From Thiodiazotropha sp037382065 (GTDB taxonomy: Bacteria; Pseudomonadota; Gammaproteobacteria; Chromatiales; Chromatiaceae), in assembly GCA_037382065.1 (NCBI GenBank), contig JARRQF010000021.1, positions 1 to 38,377 of the forward strand: a stretch of DNA of 38,377 nucleotides, read 5' to 3'. The position numbers and the translations under genes were made by a program. This document shows positions 25,461 to 33,052 of this stretch, in pieces. The notes beneath the pieces are model-generated. The model was not told the DNA's origin. It ran no database searches and saw only the letters and a list, made by a program, of their open reading frames with translations. Every line of letters starts with the position of its first letter. Position 1 is the stretch's first letter.

Positions 25461-25495
25461 GGAATCGCCGTTCTTTAGGGCGGCGAGGATGTCAA
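25461..25495 (+). mobile_element. IS200/IS605-like right-end remnant overlapping the ppnN stop codon
   Basis: GGAATCGCCGTTCTTTAGGG then CGGCGAGGATGTCAA forms a short stem (CGCCG with CGGCG) and ends TCAA. This is the shape I associate with right ends of IS200/IS605 tnpB elements, where the end also forms the 3' part of the guide RNA scaffold. No tnpA or tnpB frame is left upstream. The TCAA at 25492-25495 includes the complement of the ppnN stop. A plain bidirectional terminator is the alternative, but no T run follows. Confidence 0.45.
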
Positions 25496-26862
25496 GAAAC
25501 CAGATCGTAGCAGGGCGAGTAGTTACCTTGCAGCTTCATCCTGTTCTGTTCTGCGAAGGAGATCAATAACCGGTCCATTGCATTGACGATATTTTGCTCA
25601 CCATGGATGATGAATGGCCCCTTTTGCTCTACAGCCCGGATGCCATCCTCTTTGACATTTCCGGCTACGATTCCTGAGAAGGCGCGCCGTAGATTGGCTG
25701 CCATAATATGCTTTTGCTGCTGGTGATCCAGTTTTAGCTCTGCCATAGCCTGGTGAGTCGGGTTAAAGGGTTGTTGCAGCTCTTTTTCGATCTTTAATCG
25801 CCAGTTGAAGTAGAAGGCATCGTTGCCATCGTAGCGATATGAGCGGATCTGTCCCATGGCTTCACTCATCTCTTTCGCTACGGCTGCTGGGTTGTTGATA
25901 ATGATTTGGTAGTGGGTTTTCGCATGTTCTCCCAGTGTGCTGTCGATAAATTGATCAATCTCGTTAAAATAGGTAGCGCTCTCTGCCGGTCCGGTCAAAA
26001 TCAGGGGGAACACATGCTCCCTATTTTCAGGATGCATCAAAATTCCCAGGAGATAGAGCAATTCTTCCATGGTGCCAGCCCCACCAGGAAAGATCACTAT
26101 GCCATGACCGGTACGTACGAAGGCTTCAAGGCGCTTTTCGATATCGGGCATGATGACCAGTTCGTTAACAATGGGGTTAGGGGGTTCTGATGCAATGATG
26201 CCAGGCTCACTAATTCCCAGATAGCGGCCGTCGCCAATACGTTGCTTAGCATGCCCAATTGTCGCTCCTTTCATGGGGCCTTTCATGGCGCCAGGACCAC
26301 AGCCGGTGCAAACATTGAGTCCCCTTAGACCCAACTCGTAACCAACCTCCTTGGAATAGTCATATTCACTTCGACTGATTGAATGCCCTCCCCAGCAGAC
26401 GATCAGTTTCGGCTCGCCTGAATGCAGAACTCGCGCATTTCGTAATAGATGAAACACTGCTGAAGTAATGTGGCCGGATTCGTTTAGGTCATATGAGGGG
26501 TTGCGCTGGATTTCGTTATCGGCATAGATGATGTCTCGTAAGACAGCAAATAGGTGTTCCTGGATGCCACGAATCATTCTGCCATCTACAAAAGCGCTTC
26601 CAGGTGCATTCTCCAGCTTTAACTTGATCCCTCGGTTGGTCTGCATGAGATGGATGTTGAAATCGCCGTAATTGTCAAAAATATCCCGTGCGTTATCAGT
26701 TTCGCTACCGCAGTTAAGTACGGCTAACGCGCAGCGCCGAAATAGGTCATATAAGCCGCGAGCACTGGTGTCTAATAGGGCGTTCACTTCGAGTTGTGAG
26801 AGTACCTCCAGACTGCCTTCAGGGTGAACCGAGGTGCTTATCTTTGATGCTAGTTTACTCAA
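25492..26862 (-). CDS. ppnN: Nucleosidase PpnN (pyrimidine/purine 5'-monophosphate nucleosidase)
   Basis: PpnN (formerly YgdH) splits nucleoside monophosphates to base and ribose 5-phosphate and in E. coli is activated by (p)ppGpp. The 456-residue protein follows the E. coli protein throughout: SQLEVNALL near the N-terminus, VCWGGHSISRSEYDY, CTGCGPGAMKGPMKGATIGHA, the LOG-family motif FPGGAGTMEELLYLLGIL, and LRRAFSGIVAGNVKEDGIRAVE near the C-terminus. The likely start is TTG at 26862 with no strong ribosome-binding site. The stop codon lies in an IS-like end, which may have replaced the last few residues. Confidence 0.93.
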   Translation of the reverse strand: MSKLASKISTSVHPEGSLEVLSQLEVNALLDTSARGLYDLFRRCALAVLNCGSETDNARDIFDNYGDFNIHLMQTNRGIKLKLENAPGSAFVDGRMIRGIQEHLFAVLRDIIYADNEIQRNPSYDLNESGHITSAVFHLLRNARVLHSGEPKLIVCWGGHSISRSEYDYSKEVGYELGLRGLNVCTGCGPGAMKGPMKGATIGHAKQRIGDGRYLGISEPGIIASEPPNPIVNELVIMPDIEKRLEAFVRTGHGIVIFPGGAGTMEELLYLLGILMHPENREHVFPLILTGPAESATYFNEIDQFIDSTLGEHAKTHYQIIINNPAAVAKEMSEAMGQIRSYRYDGNDAFYFNWRLKIEKELQQPFNPTHQAMAELKLDHQQQKHIMAANLRRAFSGIVAGNVKEDGIRAVEQKGPFIIHGEQNIVNAMDRLLISFAEQNRMKLQGNYSPCYDLVS

Positions 26863-26964
26863 GGTTTAATGACTTGGTTGTTTGAGAAGGGGGGCTGTTT
26901 GCCCATGTTATTATTCTTGAACTCTATGGCTAGAGGATTAACCCTATGCTTTAAGTCAGAAATT

Positions 26965-27951
26965 TTATTGCTTGGGTAGAAGATCTTCAATGAGTTTACG
27001 CTCTTCTCGCAACTCTTTTTCTGTGGCTTTCAAGCGGGAAATGCTTAATTCATCCAATTCCAGTCCCTGAACAATTTCATATTCACGATCCTTACAGGTT
27101 ACCGGATAGGAGAAAACGAGGCCCTCTTCAATGCCATAACTTCCATCAGAATGGACACACATACTGACCCAGTCTCCTTCGCGGGTGCCAAGCGCCCAGT
27201 CATGAACGTGGCCGACCACAGCATCTGCTGCAGATGCTGCCGAAGAGAGTCCGCGAGCTTCAATAATTGCTGCCCCTCGTCTTTGGATCTTTGGAATAAA
27301 GTGATCGACAGCCCAGTCGTGGCTAACCAAATTGTATACTGGTTGCCCATTTACCAGGCAGTTATCGATATGCGGATACTGGGTACTTGAGTGATTGCCC
27401 CATATAGTCATCCTATTGATGTCGGCAACCAAAGAGTTGGTTTTATTGGCTAACTGGCCGAGGGCCCGGTTGTGGTCTAGGCGGGTCATTGCAGTAAACT
27501 GAGTGCGTTGTAGGTCAGGGGCATTCATTGAGGCGATGAGCGCATTGGTGTTTGCTGGATTGCCTACCACCAGAACCCGTACATCAGGGGAGGCATAGTT
27601 ATTAATTGCTCTACCTTGAGAGGAAAAAATCTTCGCATTTTCAGTGATGAGATCTTTGCGTTCCATACCTTTGCTTCTGGGTTTGGAACCAACTAGTATG
27701 GCATAGTCAGTGCCACGAAAACCGATACTTGGGTCGTCAGTCAGTACAATGTCATGTAACAGGGGAAAGGCGCAATCCTCCAGCTCCATGCCCACACCGC
27801 TGAGTGAAGACATCGCCTGAGGAATCTCAAGCAGGCGAAGAATGACTGGTTGTTTCTGGCCAAATATGGCACCGGAAGCGATACGGAATGCTAGCGCGTA
27901 TCCAATATGTCCAGCAGCGCCAGTGATGGTGACTTGTATGGCATACTTCAT
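26965..27951 (-). CDS. mdh: Malate dehydrogenase
   Basis: The enzyme interconverts malate and oxaloacetate with NAD in the TCA cycle. The 328-residue protein has the nucleotide-binding loop TGAAGHIGYALAFRIASG, the substrate segment GSKPRSKGMERKDLI, the VGNPANTNALI strand, the catalytic Asp and Arg in TRLDHNRALG and the catalytic His in WGNHSSTQYPH. This is the cytosolic-type (330-residue) malate dehydrogenase group. The ribosome-binding site is weak. An inverted repeat (27991-28066) lies 40 bases upstream and so falls in the promoter or leader. Confidence 0.95.
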   Translation of the reverse strand: MKYAIQVTITGAAGHIGYALAFRIASGAIFGQKQPVILRLLEIPQAMSSLSGVGMELEDCAFPLLHDIVLTDDPSIGFRGTDYAILVGSKPRSKGMERKDLITENAKIFSSQGRAINNYASPDVRVLVVGNPANTNALIASMNAPDLQRTQFTAMTRLDHNRALGQLANKTNSLVADINRMTIWGNHSSTQYPHIDNCLVNGQPVYNLVSHDWAVDHFIPKIQRRGAAIIEARGLSSAASAADAVVGHVHDWALGTREGDWVSMCVHSDGSYGIEEGLVFSYPVTCKDREYEIVQGLELDELSISRLKATEKELREERKLIEDLLPKQ

Positions 27952-27990
27952 CTTAGTAGAACCCCAGCATTAATTATCTAGATATGCAGA

Positions 27991-28066
27991 TTACTAATCA
28001 GATCATAAGTATTATGACACTTAGGGCTACAAGAATGGATCAGATTACTTATGATCTGATTAGTAA
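27991..28066. mobile_element. 76-base inverted-repeat element B1 upstream of mdh
   Basis: Perfect 21-base inverted arms (27991-28011 and 28046-28066; the inner core is ATCATAAGTA and its complement) flank 34 bases. Related copies lie at 8283-8343 and, as a half, at 1435-1459. No coding capacity. It could fold into a long cruciform or RNA hairpin in the mdh leader. Confidence 0.7.
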
Positions 28067-28149
28067 GTATAGTTATTCCTTAGGCCCTTACCTACTGGTT
28101 GGCAATAATCTCAGTTAAAGGTGGAGACTATCATCTTTGAATTCTAAGG

Positions 28150-28455
28150 TCATGCTTCTGCTTGAATGATGACTTCATGCATTTCAATAGCTCCTTCTCC
28201 ATCGAATGCCTCCTTCGGCATAGGATTGGAGTGGGCTGCACGAAAGTCATCACTCTTGACCCAGTTTTCAAAGGCTTGTTTGTCTTCCCAGCTCGTGAGT
28301 ACGATATAGGGAGTTTTCGGGCTATCGGGTTTTAAAATCTGCATACGTATGAATCCTGGTTGTTTTTCGACCTGGCCACTGCGTGCCTGGAATCGCTCTT
28401 CAAACATGGCCTGGTAGGCCTCTGTGACAGGCACTCTGTTAGCGACAATAAACAT
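28150..28455 (-). CDS. Antibiotic biosynthesis monooxygenase (ABM) domain protein, 101 aa
   Basis: The protein is a single ABM domain: start FIVANRVPV, a helix, PGFIRMQILKP, the strand YIVLTSWEDKQAFENWVKSDDFRAAH and a C-terminal strand. Proteins of this shape include quinol-type monooxygenases and heme-degrading IsdG-like enzymes. The pattern GFxxMxxLxP and the W-x(7)-W-x(3)-D-x-F-x-x-A-H stretch are close to the heme-degrading branch, although this cannot be decided by eye. A strong AAGGAG ribosome-binding site supports the start. It lies five bases after the stop of the SagB-like gene, so the two are one operon. Confidence 0.8.
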   Translation of the reverse strand: MFIVANRVPVTEAYQAMFEERFQARSGQVEKQPGFIRMQILKPDSPKTPYIVLTSWEDKQAFENWVKSDDFRAAHSNPMPKEAFDGEGAIEMHEVIIQAEA

Positions 28456-28460
28456 CGGTA

Positions 28461-30101
28461 TTAACTCCTTTCTATATGCTGGTAGGGGGGGAGGGTTTGT
28501 AATCGGTCATCTGTTTTTGGTTGACCAACAGTAAAATGATAAAGACTTTGAAACAGTGTGTTTGATAAGCCCAGGGTCTCATGTACCCCATCGTCGAAAA
28601 AGCAGCCAATTCCGGTGCCTCTGACGCTATGCGCCTCTGCTTGTAGATAGAGAACCTGTCCGATTAAACCAGCCTCCCAGAAGAGTTCTGGGTAGGCTTG
28701 ATGACCCTGTTTGCTCAGGGTATTGTCGAATTCTGCCAGCATGCCGAGACTGAAAAAGCTGCTGGCTGCGATTTCCTGGTGGCAGGAAAGGGCGCGGGCC
28801 ACTTTCTTTGAATTTGCAGTTACCAGGCGAAACAGGGGTAACTGATCGGGTGCTTCGTCGGGGTGCTCCCAGAGAAAATCCTGATTCATACTGGCCTTAA
28901 GTTGGGGGATGGCCTGAGAATGTCGTGGCAATAGGTAGAGCCCCTGGGAAAGATTATCCACGTTGTGGACAAATAGCACCAAGTGCACATTTGGTTGAAA
29001 TGGCCAGCTGTTCCAGGGTGTCTCATTTTGCCTAGGCAGTAGTTGATCCAGAATCTGAAAAAAGATTTCTTGACTGAGACTCGATTTTCCGTTGAAGGCC
29101 TGTGCGCTGCGGCGCTGTAGGATTAACTGATGTGTCGACTGATTTTGGGGCGGTCTGGGGGCAGGTAGGTTTTGCTCCAGTAAGCGGCCTTTTTCTGGAG
29201 GCGGACTCTCCATCATGGCCTGCTCCATCTCTTGTATGATGGGCCAATGGTGTTGGGGGGAGGTGCTCAAACGGTTCGCTTGGCCATGCCATACCGCTGT
29301 TTGGGCTGCATCAACCAGTCCATCAGGAAGATCGCTCATTTGCTCAATAGCCCCGCTGCTGAGCCTAAGCAACAGGTCAGGAGATTCACTTTCGGCATCT
29401 GCGAAATCTTCTTTTCGGTCAACTCCTAGCAGTGTGGCAAGTCTGCTTCTCTCTACGCATACCTGTGTCAGATGCATACCCAGGGTTGCTGCTGAGTAGG
29501 CAAGTGCGCCAATGGCATGCCCCAGGTCCAACTGAACATAGCGGTAGGCCCGCTCCCCATATTTCCAGGCTTCACGCCAAGCAATACTGCTCAGACCCAC
29601 AAAAATCTCTATTTGATTTTCGCTGGTTTGAGCGCTGACTGACATCTCAGCACGTAGCTCCAAAGCGTGGTGATAGGGTGCGTAGTGATAGACCCCGTCC
29701 GGCAGAGCCGTTAGACCGCGAATGATCAGATAGGCCTCGGTTGGATGCAGATTGCCACTGGAGGGGTTGCATCTGAGGGACCAGCGATCTGGACCGGCGA
29801 CTTTCCAGGCGGCCAGACCCAGACTGAATCGCAGTAGACTGGAGATCTCTTGCAAGCCCCACTCCGGAATGGCTTTATGGAGAGGGGGATGATTCAGTTC
29901 ATTGAGAGCGAGATCGGGCAACCCTTCAAAATCAAAGGGTAATGGTATTAGTTCTGCGGGAGCAAAACGCCTAAATGGATCGGGCTGTTGATCCCAGTCC
30001 AGAAAGTCAGGGCCTGCGGCATACTTTCCGAATCGGTGTTTGGTTTGGTTGTGGTATGCGTGAACCCGTTCCAGGAATAGGTTGCTAGTATCATGGCTCA
30101 T
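28461..30101 (-). CDS. SagB/ThcOx-type nitroreductase-fold dehydrogenase, two-domain, 546 aa
   Basis: The first half starts AYHNQTKHRFGKYAAGPDFLDW and contains RCNPSSGNLHPTEAYLI, GVYHYAPYHHALE and the GHAIGALAYSAATLGM segment typical of SagB-type FMN dehydrogenases. The second half repeats the fold (LILQRRSAQAFNGKSSLSQE near residue 330; the later GLIGQVLYLQAEAHSVRGTGIGCFFDDG). SagB proper oxidises azolines in thiazole/oxazole-modified peptides, but no YcaO cyclodehydratase or precursor peptide is seen here, so this is probably a stand-alone flavoprotein with unknown substrate. It lies between bolA (15 bases) and the ABM gene (5 bases), on one strand. Confidence 0.8.
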   Translation of the reverse strand: MSHDTSNLFLERVHAYHNQTKHRFGKYAAGPDFLDWDQQPDPFRRFAPAELIPLPFDFEGLPDLALNELNHPPLHKAIPEWGLQEISSLLRFSLGLAAWKVAGPDRWSLRCNPSSGNLHPTEAYLIIRGLTALPDGVYHYAPYHHALELRAEMSVSAQTSENQIEIFVGLSSIAWREAWKYGERAYRYVQLDLGHAIGALAYSAATLGMHLTQVCVERSRLATLLGVDRKEDFADAESESPDLLLRLSSGAIEQMSDLPDGLVDAAQTAVWHGQANRLSTSPQHHWPIIQEMEQAMMESPPPEKGRLLEQNLPAPRPPQNQSTHQLILQRRSAQAFNGKSSLSQEIFFQILDQLLPRQNETPWNSWPFQPNVHLVLFVHNVDNLSQGLYLLPRHSQAIPQLKASMNQDFLWEHPDEAPDQLPLFRLVTANSKKVARALSCHQEIAASSFFSLGMLAEFDNTLSKQGHQAYPELFWEAGLIGQVLYLQAEAHSVRGTGIGCFFDDGVHETLGLSNTLFQSLYHFTVGQPKTDDRLQTLPPYQHIERS

Positions 30102-30116
30102 GAGTCACTACTGTGT

Positions 30117-30350
30117 TTATGGTTGGGACTCTTCTGGTGTGCTGGCCTTTACCGTCAGGGCATGTAGCTCACCAGAAGCAATCTCTTCATTGAACAGGGT
30201 GAGTATGGAGCGCTGTCTTTGTAGGCTCTTCATCTCTGAAAAGGCGGCAGTGACGACATTTACTTCGAAGCTACAGCTTTCACCTGCAACACTGATCTCT
30301 GCATCGGGATAGAGGTCTTTAATGCGCAAAGTTAACTCTTGTTCATTCAT
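30117..30350 (-). CDS. BolA/IbaG family protein
   Basis: The 77-residue protein has the BolA layout: an N-terminal helix (LTLRIKDLYPDAEISV), strand FEVNVVTAAFSEMKSLQRQRSILTLF with the Phe and Arg-Gln pattern of the family, and the C-terminal LHALTV strand carrying the conserved His. BolA proteins work with monothiol glutaredoxins in Fe-S or regulatory roles. It is the first gene of the bolA-sagB-ABM cluster. Compared with the stress-type BolA (about 105 residues), its size suits the IbaG branch. Confidence 0.85.
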   Translation of the reverse strand: MNEQELTLRIKDLYPDAEISVAGESCSFEVNVVTAAFSEMKSLQRQRSILTLFNEEIASGELHALTVKASTPEESQP

Positions 30351-30584
30351 ATTGGTTTCTTGTCAGCTGATTGAATGACGCTATCATCGCATAGTTCTGC
30401 ACATCTGCACAAAGGTCGTTATTGAATTTTTGGAACCATAACCGCAGAATAATCACCAGTATGCCTTATTACTTGGATACTGTATATTTTGATATATGTC
30501 ATTAGCTGTAACAGTAGTCTATTGACTAGGAGCAATACATGATTTTTGCTCACTATTAATAAATCTATAACAAGGGAATAGTAG

Positions 30585-32351
30585 ATGAAATATTATTTGC
30601 AAACTGGTTTTCTCAGGAAGCAATTTTTGGTGTTTGGATTCAAAATGGCCCTTTGCTTGTTTGTTGCTAACTCCCATGCTGGCTTAAACGCGTGGACGCA
30701 GGAAGAGGGCAGTCAGAATAAAACCTATCAAATAAATGCACTAGGTAGTGGCATCACAATCACAGCGTTTCCACTTTCAGAATATAAGCCGCAGACACCT
30801 GAGCTCTATTTCCAAAATATGGTTGCAGAGCAGGAGAAGGCTATGGGTGCAAGCTATCAGGTAGTTAAAAAATATGGAGTATTAACTGAACAAAGAGGTT
30901 TTGATACCATGATTACCTCCATGGTTACCTATCGTAGTTCTGAGTCACAGGAAAGTCTTGTTGATTACCGATGCTATTTTTTCATGGAAGAAGAAAAGGC
31001 GATGTTCGTTCGTGTCAACATGGATAGTGACTCGAAGGTATATATTCTAAATATTGGCACTATATCCGACGCCATAGATGCGTTATTGAAATCACATGAA
31101 ACAACGGATGATGCTCCTAAAGATTGGGTTTCACAACAGGGTGATGGCTTTATAAAATATCTACCGAAATATCTTGGTAAAAATGAAGTTTTAACCGTGT
31201 CAGTATACGATCCAGTTGATTTGGGACGATACACCGTTGAAAATTGGTTTAAAAATGAATCGGAAACCTTGTCCCTACAAGGCGGATCAATTGTGGATCC
31301 AGGGATGATAAAAAGAGTTGACAATAGTGATGTTTTATCGATTGTCAAAAGTTATACCAATAGTCAGGGATTAAAGGTCTGGCGTGCATTCACTGGAATG
31401 CCCCTACCTAATAATAGAGCCAGTCTTTTTGTTGAAGAATTTACCAGCCTTGAACTGCGCGAACGTTATAAATCAGTTACTCAACAATTGTTAGGACAAA
31501 CTGAGTATATGTTGGCTGTGTTGAAGGAGGAACAGGCCAAAGAGAAACGAGAAAAAGAAGCAAGGTTGGCCAAAGAGCGCCGTGACGCAGAAATAAAGGC
31601 GTTATCTCAAGCGCGTTGGACTCAACCGGGCAAGGGATTAAAACTTTCCGAAATCGAGGCTTTAACTCAGTACTTAGGTATTACTTTCGATGGTTATGGG
31701 ACAGCAAAGCCACATTATACTAGCTACCTATTGTTGAAAGATGGCACTGCTTTTCTAAACCCCTTTATACCTCCATCTGAATTCAATGTGGAGGCCTCTA
31801 GGCAATATGAGCCAAATCGCTGGTATAAATGGAGAATTGTCGATAATAGGTATCACTTGCATGCAACAGGTGATGGAGGTGATTGGTGGTATTTGAAAGG
31901 TTCCGTACAAAAACCGGGAAAGAAGAATGAGCGATTGAATGTCTACCTAGAACATTTGGCAGTATGGGGTAATCTATACTATGGGGGTGGGCAATCCAGG
32001 AAGTCGATTCACTTATATAGTAACGGTCGTTTTACCACCTCCTCATTCAGTTTTGCCTCGTCAGGTAGTAGTGCATCGAGTTCGGGGCTCGCATCAGTAT
32101 CGGTCTCTAAAAGTAGTGACGAAAAAGGGACATCAAGCACACTTTCCTCAACTCTGAGTAGTGGTGATACAAACTCTGCAATTGCTTCAAGTAAGAAGAA
32201 ATATAAAGGCGATCCAAATCGTCAAGGTGAATATCGTATTGATGGATACACTATCAGTTTTTACTATGATAGTGGCAAAGAGAGCAGAGTTCTTTTCTTC
32301 CGTTCTGGCGATAGTATCAATATCGATGGCACGGACTATTCCATTAAGTAA
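30585..32351 (+). CDS. Secreted protein of unknown function with coiled coil and Ser-rich C-terminal region, 588 aa
   Basis: I do not recognise this protein. It has a signal peptide ending about residue 32 (ANSHAG), an alpha-beta N-terminal region to about 310, a charged coiled coil at about 314-345 (repeated KEKR/AKERR), and then an aromatic-rich beta region (RWYKWRIVDNRYHLHATG, GDWWYLKG). A Ser-rich low-complexity linker covers about 485-535. The end is a beta module (GEYRIDGYTISFYYDSGKE ... IDGTDYSIK) that, joined with the part before the linker, resembles a small lipocalin-like barrel. The ATG start has AAGGGA about seven bases upstream. Codons look richer in A and T than in the rnf region, as in the next gene; this may reflect accessory DNA. 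Confidence 0.65.
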   Translation: MKYYLQTGFLRKQFLVFGFKMALCLFVANSHAGLNAWTQEEGSQNKTYQINALGSGITITAFPLSEYKPQTPELYFQNMVAEQEKAMGASYQVVKKYGVLTEQRGFDTMITSMVTYRSSESQESLVDYRCYFFMEEEKAMFVRVNMDSDSKVYILNIGTISDAIDALLKSHETTDDAPKDWVSQQGDGFIKYLPKYLGKNEVLTVSVYDPVDLGRYTVENWFKNESETLSLQGGSIVDPGMIKRVDNSDVLSIVKSYTNSQGLKVWRAFTGMPLPNNRASLFVEEFTSLELRERYKSVTQQLLGQTEYMLAVLKEEQAKEKREKEARLAKERRDAEIKALSQARWTQPGKGLKLSEIEALTQYLGITFDGYGTAKPHYTSYLLLKDGTAFLNPFIPPSEFNVEASRQYEPNRWYKWRIVDNRYHLHATGDGGDWWYLKGSVQKPGKKNERLNVYLEHLAVWGNLYYGGGQSRKSIHLYSNGRFTTSSFSFASSGSSASSSGLASVSVSKSSDEKGTSSTLSSTLSSGDTNSAIASSKKKYKGDPNRQGEYRIDGYTISFYYDSGKESRVLFFRSGDSINIDGTDYSIK

Positions 32352-32414
32352 GGAGAGAGCATCGTTCTTAGTGTGTTGTTTAATTAAAAAGCATCTTTTT
32401 GTGATCACGAAAGG

Positions 32415-32545
32415 TTGAACCTAAAAAGATCAGTTGGACAGCGTGAAGAGTGCGCTTGTGGTGGTGCAGGGCAAGGGTCGCTCCTGCACATCCATGGCCC
32501 GAGACATGGGTGCATCGATGCGCGGCGCACAATGACGCGGAATAG
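32415..32545 (+). repeat. Half copy of MITE-like family A (A3)
   Basis: The segment is the reverse complement of 446-577 over about 125 bases with few mismatches, starting GTTGAACCTAAAAAGATCAG. No matching opposite terminus is seen. Confidence 0.65.
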
Positions 32546-32596
32546 CCCGCTATTCCAATCATGATAGTGATGTAAGCTGCGCTTACGCCATTTTAT

Positions 32597-32761
32597 ATCC
32601 CCCTCACCCAGGCCCTCTCCCGCAAGGGGAGAGGGGATGCGGGGTTCGTACCTCACCACATCCTATTTGTGGCGATTTGTTTCTATTATGCACGAAAACG
32701 AGTCCTTTGTAGTGCAACTGCCCTGACCCAATAGGTGACCATAACCATGAAGCTATTTTCT
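32597..32761. repeat. Mosaic intergenic repeat (segments C2, D3, E1, F)
   Basis: In order: a GC-rich hairpin (32597-32636), part of the CTCACCACATCCTA repeat (32645-32667), the flank of element A1 (GCGATTTGTTTCTATTAT), a 29-base unit (32697-32725) that recurs at 35822-35850 with one mismatch, and a 36-base unit (32726-32761) identical to 22482-22517. The rest of 32352-33052 is AT-rich and holds no gene. Confidence 0.7.
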
Positions 32762-33016
32762 ATAACTTGAGTGATTTAATAAATCAAAATTAACCCTGCA
32801 CATAGTCTACAATTTTGTTTTGTCTTGGTCCTGCTGAATTGTTAGCGAAATCGAGTATAAATAATTACTATGAATCGTTTGATAAAAAATCCAGAGTATA
32901 CAGAAAACTCGCCATATAATCTGGTATGTACTAGATGTTACATGCATTAAGAATATCTAGGAAATAAACGATTATTATTGCTGATTTTTTATATAAAAGC
33001 ATATCAAAAATCGGTC

Positions 33017-33022
33017 TATAAT
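33017..33022 (+). promoter_or_regulatory. Possible -10 box for the GGDEF-EAL gene
   Basis: A perfect TATAAT lies 31 bases upstream of the ATG. No clear -35 box is visible at 16-18 bases. An AAAGG ribosome-binding site sits only two bases before the ATG, so the second ATG at 33068 could also be used. Confidence 0.35.
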
Positions 33023-33052
33023 GAAGTCATTGACTAAAATCATATAAAGGTA

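Noticed and set aside
28461..30101. A thiazole/oxazole-modified peptide (RiPP) cluster around the SagB-like gene
   Set aside because: No YcaO cyclodehydratase, E1-like partner, transporter or precursor peptide is found nearby.
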